DNA of 64,000 bases from Fragilariopsis cylindrus CCMP1102 (lineage: Eukaryota > Bacillariophyta > Bacillariophyceae > Bacillariales > Bacillariaceae), in assembly GCA_900095095.1 (NCBI GenBank), contig FMBT01000333.1:248001-312000 (forward strand), written 5' to 3'. Under the pieces are notes generated by a model. The model worked only from the letters and a program-made list of their open reading frames with translations. It did not search any database and was not told the DNA's origin. Position numbers and translations under genes: made by a program. Below, piece after piece: positions 11,597-22,273 of the stretch. Each line of letters begins with the position of its first letter. Positions within the stretch are counted from its first letter, which is position 1.

Positions 11597-12667
11597 ATGA
11601 AAACATTCATCATCATTTGTCTGGGAGTTGTCGCTGCCTTAATTGGCTTCTCTATCTCACATGTCTTTAGGTTTGGGTCGCATTCAATCATACCAGTAGA
11701 GGTGGAGACAAAAAATCACAATGTTTCCATTGAACAAGAGCAAGGAGGAGGCTTTGCAAGGAATAATGAGACTCCTAATTGGGTTTGGACTTCAAAAATA
11801 ATTGAAAAACTGTCGAAGGAGGAGGGAATTAATGTGACACTACTGACACATGACCTTCATGACTACAAATTGGCATTTAGATCAATTAGGAAAGACATTT
11901 TTACATGGCAAAATGTGTCTGAATCTATCACTGTAGGAAGTCGTGACAAAGAACAATTTTGCACATTGTACAGGGATAACTGGTCCTGTACTGGTGCTAC
12001 GTACGAGAACTTCTTAAATCAGACTAGGTCGTACAATCAGTCGCTGGACATGAGGGCATTAAAAGAAAATTCCCGTTTGCTCATACACGGCAACAGCTTG
12101 ATAGGACAAGTTGGAATGACAATCATATGTAACACAGTAGGTGCTGTTGTTTGGATGCTTGGGGAGAGAGCGACATCAAATAGCATGGTTGCATATTATC
12201 CGAAGAGGAACGTTACAATCATCCTGCTTTCCAACTTTTCACCCGGCCATAGTTATGGGCTATCTTTACTGAAACGAATTGGTTACACTCCTGATTACAC
12301 CGTGTCAGGCTTTTACAATAGCTGGGTGGGGATTTCCAAACCCAGATCCTGTGACGACACAACAGCACTGGCGTGTGCAAGTCGACAAAAAACGCTAGAA
12401 ATATTTCTGAAGACAGACTATTTTGAATTTTTCAACCATGTAAGTATAGGAGGTAATAGGTGTTGTGCTGATTTTAAACACTGCAAGCCTCGCCGTGTGG
12501 GTTTTTGCCACCATTGTGTTCCAGGACCAGTGAATTTAGCGTCGGAACATGTGATTCAATTACTAATGAATTCAGAAGAACAATCACCAACTCGCATGTT
12601 TGATAACATTATTCGCCTTCTTGATACAAACGCTACCATCTGTAACATGTCTACTACAGCCACCTAA
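11597..12667 (+). CDS. Membrane-anchored PC-esterase/SGNH-like protein (divergent)
   Basis: Single exon, 356 aa. Residues 3-22 form an uncleaved signal or anchor (MKTFIIICLGVVAALIGFSI), so the enzyme is probably a type II Golgi or ER protein with a lumenal C-terminus; there are many N-glycosylation sequons. LLIHGNSLIGQVGMTIIC resembles the GDSxxRQ block of PC-esterase/TBL-type SGNH enzymes (O-acetylation of glycans), and the terminal CHHCVPGPVNLASEHVIQLL resembles their DxxHWCLPGxxDxW block. The nucleophile motif reads GNS in place of GDS, but the serine is kept. The DxxH dyad is not obvious. Conserved cysteines suggest disulfides. An AATAAA lies at 12684-12689, shortly after the stop. The gene sits alone in repeat-rich DNA between direct repeats and shares its 3'-flanking repeat with the GT8-like gene at 44-46 kb. 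The family call is tentative. Confidence 0.5.
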   Translation: MKTFIIICLGVVAALIGFSISHVFRFGSHSIIPVEVETKNHNVSIEQEQGGGFARNNETPNWVWTSKIIEKLSKEEGINVTLLTHDLHDYKLAFRSIRKDIFTWQNVSESITVGSRDKEQFCTLYRDNWSCTGATYENFLNQTRSYNQSLDMRALKENSRLLIHGNSLIGQVGMTIICNTVGAVVWMLGERATSNSMVAYYPKRNVTIILLSNFSPGHSYGLSLLKRIGYTPDYTVSGFYNSWVGISKPRSCDDTTALACASRQKTLEIFLKTDYFEFFNHVSIGGNRCCADFKHCKPRRVGFCHHCVPGPVNLASEHVIQLLMNSEEQSPTRMFDNIIRLLDTNATICNMSTTAT

Positions 12668-12835
12668 CTGAGCACAGAAGTACAATAAAGTATTTTAGCC
12701 ATTATTATATTTTTCACATTTCGCAGTATTACTTTTTTAGGGATCATATAGTGTTAATGTTTTATGTTTAAGTATTTGTATTAGGTACCAGTTTTATATC
12801 ATGGAATCGAATCAAATTGAATCAATCAATTGCAA

Positions 12836-12916
12836 CATGACATGACTCACCGGTAGTAGCTAGAGCAGTACAAGCATTATAATAGTGGGGATTGTCGTAT
12901 TATATCGTATTCACTT
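12836..12916 (+). repeat. Dispersed repeat R1, copy 1
   Basis: About 81 bp beginning CATGACATGACTCACCGGTA. The copy at 45921-46001 differs at three positions. Both copies lie just downstream of genes for secretory-pathway carbohydrate enzymes, in the same orientation as the gene. It could be part of a duplicated 3' UTR or a short mobile element. Confidence 0.92.
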
Positions 12917-12938
12917 TCTTTCATACTTTATATTTATG

Positions 12939-12989
12939 TACTGAGGAAGCATACGGTAGGCGAAAATTACACACACATAATTTTGGTAT
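12939..12989 (+). repeat. 51-bp direct repeat B, copy 2
   Basis: Near-perfect copy (one A/G difference) of 11214-11264, ending in CACATAATTTTGGTAT. With copy 1 it brackets a 1.7-kb segment carrying the PC-esterase-like gene. Confidence 0.9.
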
Positions 12990-13452
12990 GAAAAGAAGAT
13001 GATTAGGCACTTGTATCATTGTTCTTATTTTACTTCAATTATTTATTTATGTAGTCGTGTCTTTCTTTCTTTCTTTCTTTGTGTTGTGTTGTGTTGTGTT
13101 GTGTTGTGTTTCATTTTTTTTGTTTTGATTTTCGTGAAAATGATGACGTAATTTATTTGGTGATTTGTGTAAATCACAAATATAAATTAGGTTTAGGGGG
13201 TCAGGGGGGTAAACCAAATACACAAATTAATCGGTATCACATACACAAATACACAAAAGGGCATATCAAATTAGGTGCGCGCAAATTTGTGTATTTGTGT
13301 ATTTGAGGTTTGGGAGTGCTCCATTATTACCGTATTGTCTTCTCTAATTGCTGGTAAAAAAATGGACAAATTTTGTGGTTTACCGAGCTCGTTGATTTTT
13401 TCATATCCATGACTGAAATTAAGAAAAATTAAGACGTAAAAAAACAGAACCC

Positions 13453-13776
13453 GTGACTGGAAATATGAGATCGAACGACGAAACATGGACAGATGACAAG
13501 TTCATTGATTTTGTCGATACATCGACAGATGAAAATTACAGTGATTCTCTGAGCAAGCCAACAGGGAGGACAAAATTGTACAAGCACACAGACGTCTTTA
13601 TGGGAAGACGCAAGCCGGCATATACTACCTATGGTGCGTTCCGGCTCAACCCTGCGCTGTTTTGTGCAATAAAGGACAATCTGCGGACAGACAATTTTCT
13701 ACAACACGCGCTATGCAGTGAAGTACTAACTATTGGGGGCATTTTTAGCTTCTACAGAAGCTCTTCTTTCCTATAA
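13453..13776 (+). other. Short reading frame overlapping repeat A
   Basis: A 107-aa frame with an acidic first half (STDENYSDSLSK) and then YGAFRLNPALFCAIKDNLRT over repeat A. It has no recognised domain. The equivalent frame is not open at 10790-11045, so this may be a relic of an element-borne ORF and not a host gene. Weak support. Confidence 0.2.
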
Positions 13777-13875
13777 TTGACCAATCATAGGCATGCATTG
13801 AATCAACGCGCATGCCCAGGTGTAGGTGGTGTCAGCAACGCCCTGCTAGCAATCTAAGGAGAATTTCCCCCATAT
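13610..13875 (+). repeat. Dispersed repeat A, copy 2
   Basis: Second copy of the segment at 10790-11045: same order, same strand, with indels, ending in GAATTTCCCCCATATT. It directly precedes the foldback element. Confidence 0.8.
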
Positions 13876-13931
13876 TGCGTACATCGATATTATTTATTGC
13901 GTCGCGGGATTAAGATACCACGCACCTACGC

Positions 13932-14535
13932 AGTAATAAGTGGAAAATTCCTTTATATCAACATGAAAATGGGAATGTACTCAATCGAACCTCCATGGAT
14001 ATCAGTCTATTTAATAAAAGCTTATTATGAGACGAAATATAGATGTCTATAGTCTTAACAAGGACAAAAAGTTTTGGTTGAATTGGATCTATTTTTAAGT
14101 ACTAAAAGTCTCTCTTAGTAAAGGACACACATGATCGGATTTTCGGAAAAAACACGTCCTACATACCCGTTGATAATGGGTCCTCTTTTAATGTACCAAT
14201 ACCAATAAAAATTATCGCATTAACTAATATAACACTAATAGAGACTTCTGTATTAGTACTTTATCTATTAGTCCATTATTAAATTTTTAATTTTCCTCTC
14301 TTATGCACCTCTTCCTGGCGATTCGAAATTCGCCTGCCACCCATGTATAACCTCATAGAATTTTCTTCAAACAACCAAATCACACCCAAACTTTTTCCTT
14401 CTCTTAACAGTACAAATATCTATATTTCTTCTTATAAGCGTATGTTAAATAGAACGATATCCATAGAGGTGCAATTCAATACATTCCCATTTTCATGTTG
14501 ATGTGAATAATTTTCCATTTCAACTCTTAATAATT
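13932..14535. mobile_element. Foldback/MITE-like element with long imperfect inverted arms
   Basis: The left arm (about 13932-14090) is matched in reverse complement by about 14370-14535. Near-identical stretches include CAACATGAAAATGGGAATGT and a CCTC(C/T)ATGGATATC block; the similarity runs on through GAAATATAGAT and AAAAAGTTTTGG-like sequence towards the centre. About 280 bp of AT-rich sequence separates the arms, with no open frame. A non-autonomous DNA transposon (MITE or foldback) is the simplest reading. I cannot define exact ends or a target-site duplication. Confidence 0.7.
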
Positions 14536-14613
14536 TCTGTTGCGAGCCTATCGCGCATTTAAAATTTTAGTCACGAGTGTCCCACAAAAACCCACGTTGA
14601 GCTGGAACGCGCC

Positions 14614-14743
14614 ATACAGTCAAAAGGCTGAACAAAAGAAGTAGTACACACAACCAGCACTATCAGGCAAGTGCTCCAACTGACGGCATGGTATGTATGT
14701 GTTAATGGTCCAGTGGAGGTGTTGTAGCTCTCAAACATTTTTT
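14614..14743 (+). repeat. Local direct repeat C, copy 1
   Basis: Begins ATACAGTCAAAAGGCTGAAC and continues through a CACTATCAGGCAA(G/A)TGCTC block to TGTAGCTCTCAAACATTTT. It is matched in direct orientation at 15728-15844, with short indels. Confidence 0.85.
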
Positions 14744-15727
14744 GTACCTACAGAAGAATTTGGAACCAAGGAGAGAGAATGAAGTGGTTGGAAACTGGTG
14801 TACACAAGAAGTTGTGCTAATTTACCATTTTTGTTTGGAAACAGATTGGTGGTAGTACTTATGAATTATGTGCATCTCTTGCATAGTGACACCTGTACTA
14901 TTTTTCAAGTCCAAATCATATATTCATCCACATTCTACCCTTTACTCCAACACTTGAGTTGATTGGCCCCTCTTTGTTTCTATCAAGATGACACACACAC
15001 ACACACACAAAGCTGTTGCAATGTGGTGCGATAAAGCTGTCATCTCATCCAACCATGCTGGTTACATTTTATATATGCATGTGGCATACCCTCCTAATAT
15101 ACCTTCCCTGTAGCTTTCTAGCATGAAAGAAATCAAAGAAAATGATATAATGTAGCAGACTGATCTGATTATACCATGGACTCAAAATTGATTTACTTGT
15201 TGGGGTTGTGGTTTAACAACTTCTATCATATAAAAAGGTGTAGTATAGATGTAGGATTGCCGTTACTATCATTTCAAAACTCAGAGAGAGCATAAGCAAA
15301 GCTGTTGTAAGATAGAGGAAATTCTTACAACAAGTAGCACATTGTGGGAGTGTTGTCAGGTACAGCTTTGTAAAATGAAAAGACACACCATCAATGCTGT
15401 AATAAATGCATTTATCTAGAAACATACACACAGACATGATGGTATGGAAACACACTTCCCTTTACACTCTTAGAAACAACAACAGCAACAACTACTACTT
15501 GGCAATACATGAGAAAAGAGAAGAGCAGAAAGAGAAAACTAAATAAAAACAACCAACATGCACTATAAAGGGACGAATCAATGATGATGATGAGAGGATC
15601 CGTGCAGATCCAAGCACCTAATAAATACTATGCAACGTGTAACTAGAGATAAATAAATTACAGTCATAGTGCACTCTTTAACGCAAGTTAGCTAGTGACA
15701 TATCCTCGTTTTCCCCGGGTGGTATGT

Positions 15728-15844
15728 ATACAGTCAAAAGGCTGAACAAAAGAAGTAGTACACTACACACAACTAGCACTATCAGGCAAATGCTCTGTAT
15801 GTGTAACTGGTCCAGCAAATGTGTTGTAGCTGTCAAACATTTTG
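15728..15844 (+). repeat. Local direct repeat C, copy 2
   Basis: Direct copy of 14614-14743, about 1.1 kb downstream, missing a stretch near TGACGGCATGG. The intervening DNA includes an (AC)n run at about 14991-15007 and no gene. Confidence 0.85.
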
Positions 15845-16772
15845 AGCTAATCTACTCACCAACCATACACAGATATGCATCAATCCAAATTACCTACCCC
15901 TCCAACCAGTGCATGCAACAATACATCAGTAGTGGTGGCATATAGAGGAAGGCAGAGGTAAGTAGAAGGTGGTAGTGCTACCGTACCCACTTAACTTAAC
16001 TTTTTATTGCTTCAATTAATGGATTCTCATATAGCATATTATATACTCATAATATATGTTGTGATATACTCATATTATTTTCATGATGTGTATATAAGAG
16101 GGGGGGGGGGGGGGAGCTGGACAGAACAGAACAAAACAAAACAATCAAAATGAATACTATAAAATAAGGTCAATGAGGGTAGGTAGCCCTTTCCTTCTTT
16201 TCATAATACAAACTAATAACAGGAACAACTAATAGTATATTCACACTACCATAATATGATGAGATGGATTACATTGGAGAGTGTGCATGTGTAGATCTAA
16301 TAGTGGAGAGCAGAGCAGACATACATGTAGTCTATGCAGGAGGAGGGCAATATAATCATGTTTTCTCGCCCTCTTTTTTTTGCAAGCACTGTGTAGGACC
16401 AGGCAGGGTCCTCCTTTCGTTATTCATACAGTAGTACAAATCCTTCGTATTTTTAGTTTTTAAGGCTGACTGACTGACTGACGACCAGACCTACTATTGT
16501 TGATTTTGAAGGCAGCAGTCATTCCTTGCTCTTTGCTTTTAAACAACGCGCAATCAATGTGTTTACTGCACGATCTTACTTCGTACTAGTACAACTTGTA
16601 AGCGAAAACTACCGGTAATGACTTTTTTTTTGAACCAAACAATTGAACAAGCAACAACAACGTACTGTATTGATCGGACGCAACAGCAATATAGAGACAA
16701 CACAAACTCACGACGAAAAATATCAATATAACAAATAACAAATACAAACATAACAGCAACAAAAACAAAAAG

Positions 16773-19700
16773 ATGGAGAATGGTGATGGTGGTGGTGGTT
16801 TACTGCGTGAATTACAAGATTTAGGTGAAAAATTTAAAGTTGATGATCAAGATGAACAATATATTTCACCCTATGCACATCTGGAAAAGGCCACAGTCTT
16901 ACAGGAGGCAAGGTACGTTACTTTGACTTAAACTAATTTTAAGTTGTGTGTGTTTTGTGCGTTTGTTTGATTGTGTAGGTCGTTTATGTGAATGCAAGGC
17001 AGGTCAAAATAGTACTGTGCTGTGCTGTGCTGTGCTGTGCAGTAGTAGTCATTTTGTGTACGATTTTTTACAAATTCAAAAAAGCTGTTTGGGTGGAATA
17101 AAATTTAATTTATCGATCACTTCGAACGACGACGACGTCGTTGAGGTTATATGGTCACACATACACAAATAGACTACCGCCGCCATAATCACCATCGCCG
17201 TTTCTCCATCGTTGCCACTCCACCAACCAGCACAAAAAATAAAGAACAGAAAGAAGATTTTCTCCTCCTTCTCCTCCTCCTCGATATGCAGTAGCTCTAG
17301 GAGAGGAAGAGGAAGAGAAGCACAACTAATTAGATCATATCATGCGTTTGTGCATTCATTCATTTCACTACCCCACACCGCCGTTAGTTGGACCATCCCA
17401 TCCCATCCCGATCTACCCGCCATACGCTTTTTTATTTTTATTTTTTAAATGTCCTTTCATGCCTTCCTTCCTGCCTCCTGGCACGCCGCTGCCTTCTATC
17501 GCTCTCTTTTTTGTGTCATCGTTCGTTGTCGTCGTCGTCACCGTCGCCATCTTACCCATCCCTTTCTTTTCTTTCTTCCTCTCTCTTTGGTGATTCATTC
17601 ATGCCGTCGTCGTTTCAAACTTTCCCTTCCCTTCCTACACAAACACATAATAATCAATCAACAATAACCGTAAAACAAAAAATACCAACGGTAAAATACA
17701 AAACAATAACAATAACAATAATAACAATTACAGAGTCTTTCATGATCCAAATATTGTTCGTGAAAATCCAAGAAAATGTTGTACCGTCATTGCACAATTA
17801 TTACATTTACAAAATACTGGTCAATATATGTCGAGTGTCGAAGGTACTGAAGTTTTTTTTGGTGTGACGAAATTATTTATGTCCGATGATGCATCACTCA
17901 GAAGAATGGTGTATTTATTTATTAAAGATGTAGCAGAAACATGTCAACATGATGATATTATTATTGTCATCCAATCGTTATTTAAAGATGTCAATAGTGA
18001 TGCTGATTTATATCGAGGGAATGCGATGCGTGTCCTGGCCAGAATTGTTGATGCAGCAATATTAGGGAGTATTGAACGATCGTTTAAACAAGCTATTGTG
18101 GATTCCTCTAGTTTAGTATCCTCGAGTGCATTAGTGGCGGCATCATTCCTTTATGATAGTCATGCTGATTGTGCTATTATTGTACGACGTTGGATTACCG
18201 AAGCTACCGAAGCAACGAATTCTAGTAATGAAATGGTACAATTTCATGCCATGCAATTATTATATCAAATTAAACAACATGATAAATTAGGTGTCACGAA
18301 ATTAGTCAGTCAATATAGTACTCGAAATACCTTAAAAAGTCCCTTAGCACTAGTATTATTAGTACGATATACTGCGAAATTATTATCGGATGAAGCCCAA
18401 ACGGGTCGATCGACATTAATTAAACAAGATGGATCCCCGGCTGCGAAACAAGGATATTTATTTTTAGAAGCTAGTTTACGACATAAAAATGAAATGGTCG
18501 TCTATGAAGCAGCCTATGCCATTTGTAATTTAAGTGGTGTAGAACCACAAGATTTATCACCCGCTATTTCCGTACTCCAATTATTTTTAAGTAGTCCAAA
18601 ACCCGCCACACGATATGCTAGTATGAGAACCTTAGCACAAATTGCAAATACTCAACCACGTGTCGTGTCGAAATGCAATGAAGATTTAGAAGCATTAATT
18701 GGTGATTCTAATCGTAGTATTGCTACATTAGCCATTACCACTTTACTGAAAACAGGATCGGAAAATAGTATTGATCGTTTACTCAAACAAATATCAGCAT
18801 TTTTAACAGAAATTGCCGATGAATTTAAAATTACAGTCGTACGAAGTTTACAAAAATTATGTTTAACATATCCCAATAAGCATCGTGTCTTAGTGGGTTT
18901 TATGTCCAACTTTTTAAGAGAAGAAGGTGGTTTTGATTTTAAAAAATCAATTGTAGCCAGTATTATTAGTTTAATTCGACAAGTACCGGAAACGACTGAA
19001 TCTAGTTTATTACATTTATGTGAATTTATTGAAGATTGTGAATTTACTCGACTCAGTACGGAAATTTTACATTTATTGGGTGAATTAGGTCCTAGTACCA
19101 GTGCACCAGCACGATATATACGCTTTATTTATAATCGTGTAATCTTAGAAAATGCTGCAGTACGTGCGGCTGCTGTCTCGAGTTTAGCAAAATTTGCGGC
19201 ACATTGTCCTAGTCTAAGGTCCAGTATTATGACTTTACTGAAACGTAGTTTAATTGATGAAGATGATGAAACACGTGACCGTGCAGCAATTTCGGTGAGT
19301 ATCTTAAAGGATGCGATGATCGCTAATCCATATGTAGCACCAACCGATGAGGATGAAGCAGATGATATTCCAGACGATGTTCCTGTGCCTGGTGATACAG
19401 CTGCCTATGTCTTATTAGAAACGTTACCAATGTCATTTGATAAATTAGAACGTAGTATGACAGCCTATATCAATACACCAAACAACGACAATGAAATTAC
19501 ATTTGATGTTCTTCCAATTGTGGAAGATACTGCAGAAGAAATTGCTGTTGCATCTGGTGAAGTGAATGGTGATGTCTATGATGATATGGGTGGTGGTGGA
19601 TTTGGTAATGATGGTTTATTATCTGCTACTAATGAACCACAAGAAATTATTGATCCAGCATCGGTCGTTTATGCCATACCGGAACTGGCGAATTTAGGTC

Positions 19701-20464
19701 GTGCATTCCGTTCAGCACCACCAGTTATGTTAACGGAAAGTGAAACAGAATATGTGGTACAATGTACCAAACATATTTTTCAATCTCATGTGGTATTACA
19801 TTTCAATGTCCAAAATACGATTGAAGAACAACGTCTGGATAATGTGACAGTATTAATTGATGATTCCGAATCCACATCCTTTACTGCCTCTGGTGAAATT
19901 GCCTGTGAATCCATTAAATATGGTGAATCCAAAAATTGTTTTACGGTACTGGAACGAAATAACACAGATGAACCATTAACAACTAATACATTCACATGTG
20001 AATTACGTTTCACGGTGGTAGAAGTTGATCCAGCCACAGGCGAAGAAGAGGGTGGTACATTTGAAGAAGAATATCCATTAGAAGATTTAGAAATTACGAC
20101 GTCGGACTTTATGGCAAAAGTAACTACACCCGATTTTCGTAAATCATGGGAAACATTAGGTAATACGAATGAAGTATTAGAAAAATTTGCATTGCAATTC
20201 AAGAAAATGGACGACGCGGTGGCTGCCATTGTCTCATTCTTAGGGATGCAACCCTGTGACGGCACTGGTACAATTAAACCGGATGCTGGTAACAAACCAC
20301 ATATGTTACATATGAGTGGTGCATTTGTGACCGGACAACAAGTATTGGCACGTGCACAAGTTGCATTTGATGGTACCAATGGTCAAGGACAAGTCATATT
20401 AAAAATTGCTGTACGATCTGAGGATGAAGCTGTATCACGTATGGTGGCTGATTGTATTCATTAA
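16773..20464 (+). CDS. COPG: Coatomer subunit gamma (COPI)
   Basis: Two exons: 16773-16912 and 17734-20464, 956 aa; the 821-bp intron splits an Arg codon (GTACGT donor, TTACAG acceptor). Exon 1 encodes SPYAHLEKATVLQEAR and exon 2 opens VFHDPNIVRENPRKCCTVIA, an exact fit to the gamma-COP N-terminus, followed by EGTEVFFGVTKLF. Residues 1-580 are adaptin-type alpha-solenoid repeats. An acidic hinge follows (DEDEADDIPDDVPVPG). The C-terminal 280 residues are the appendage domain (beta sandwich plus platform). Gamma-COP is part of the F-subcomplex of the COPI coat and recruits ArfGAP and cargo on Golgi vesicles. The sequence is intact and close to family length plus about 80 residues. Frames inside the intron are low-complexity and not exons. 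Confidence 0.96.
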
Positions 20465-22273
20465 ATAAGATTTGATTTGATTTGATTCGATTCGATTCGA
20501 TTTCATTTCATTGAAAAAGACAATATCATACGCTATCATCATCAGTCAGGAAACAAATACAATACGAGCGACAGAACCGGTCCGTCGTTTCGTTTCGTTC
20601 GTTCACGCATACACACACACACAAAACAAAACACAAGTAAATAAAATTAGATTTTTTGAATTGAATTGATACGGTACGGTACTTTATACACGCACGGGAC
20701 GTTTTACGATCGATCATTCAAATCAATCAATTATTGAAAAAAGAAAAGTAAACCTAGCACATCAATACGCACATCAAGTTATACACACATTCATATCAAA
20801 AAAGAAAGAAAGAAGTAAAGAAATCAAATCAAATCAAATCAAATCATACATATATATATATATCTATTAAAGGCAAAAAGAATAATAATAATAATTAACA
20901 ACAGAAGCAAACACTTACAGTACTTGACTTTCATGTCTATTCTACTATTTTACGTAGCTAGCTAGCGTTTTCTCGTATGAAATAGTCTTACTTATATTGT
21001 ATGAGATGCAATCGTCAGCTACTCAGTAAAAATAGTGGAGGGCTAAATAATCTACAAACTAGGGTGGCGCGAATGACGTACCCTACACAACTATGATATG
21101 ATATCGTGTTTTAGAATTTTTTTCAAGACATGGGATTGAAAAAAAAAATCAAAAATATTGTTGTTTCCCGCAGCCAGTTCTTCATATCTGTTGGGAGAAG
21201 ACTCAAGCATCGAGACTACTGCATGATAGCACAAGGTAAGAGGAGGTCGTTTTTTTCGAGCTGATCCAGACAATCTTCGAGGGGAATTCTAGGAGCCCAT
21301 CTGGGATCATCTGAGTTTGCGACTAGAACGAATAGGAAGGGAGTGACCCATAGTGAACGGAAGAAAAAACGCATGGCTTTGGTACCTTTTAATGATAACA
21401 GTATTTGTTATCAATTGATTGAACATATATAGGAGAAGGAATATTGAATATATTTGTGGTGAGGAAAATAAAATTGTGACTTCAATATATTCTATGCGAA
21501 AAAGGGAAAAAAAAAATGAAATAAGCAATGACTTCATTGTTGCTTCTAAACGATACAATCTGTATTACGAATAACTTTTTAAGATAGAGCGAGTTCTATC
21601 ACCGGTACAGATACTTCTGTACTTCCTGAAGTAACTGTACTTTATATAGTTGACGAACCAAAATAGTTTGAAATAAAGAACAATTTTAGTGTTCTAGTAG
21701 TCGATCCACGACTGAACGCGAAGCAATCGAAAAAAGCAGCAGGACGACAGATAATGAGAATACGCGAGATAAGATTATTGAAGAACAAACCAATCATAGT
21801 AGCAATCCCCCGCCTGAAGAAAGAGCGACGCACTATTCAAACATCAAGACAATCAGATCAATTATTTATTTTTTGATTCATATTCATTCATTTCACTTCA
21901 CTTCTCATTCAAAAGAACATCATCATCAAAATTTGAATGCGAAGGGGCTTAGCTTGGCGTAATAACTGGAACAATAAACAATAGAAAGAAAATCTGAATT
22001 GACATCTGCTATACGCTACGCTACACACTCGACGGCAAAAGGAGAATCTGAATCGAATCGAATCTATAATCGAATCTATAATCAAATCAATCAAATCAAT
22101 CAAAACGAATCGAATCGAATCAAATCAAATCAAATCAATATCAGCATCACAACTCATATAAATAAACGACATTGTTGTATCGTATCGTATCGTATCGTAT
22201 CATATCAACACCCCCGTGTCATCCCCCTTGCCATCGCCATCGCCATCGCCATCACCATCGAATAATCGCTATA
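20465..22273. other. Intergenic, gamma-COP to TVDELYP gene
   Basis: AT-rich, no supported gene. Five-base repeats dominate: GATTT and GATTC units at about 20468-20502, AAATC units near 20820-20846, ATCAA-type units at 22040-22140 and a CGTAT run at about 22179-22202. Short frames near 21091-21558 and 21642-22103 lack homology that I can see. Confidence 0.6.

Larger units (their letters stand above)
12668..16772. other. Repeat-rich intergenic region before gamma-COP
   Basis: Four kilobases with no recognised gene. Contents: the 83-bp repeat R1, direct repeat B, dispersed repeat A with a short reading frame, a foldback element with long inverted arms, a repeat pair at 14614 and 15728, a GTGTT run at 13081-13110, a run of G at about 16101-16114 and the gamma-COP promoter. 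It looks like a graveyard of non-autonomous elements. Confidence 0.6.

Noticed and set aside
17212-17827. Several overlapping Ser/Phe/Pro-rich open frames upstream of the main gamma-COP exon
   Set aside because: They lie inside the 821-bp intron defined by a perfect protein join across 16912/17734, and they consist of low-complexity sequence.
18652-20379. Antisense open frames opposite gamma-COP, and similar ones opposite Raptor, SulP and the METTL24-like gene
   Set aside because: They mirror strongly conserved coding sequence and have no domain of their own.
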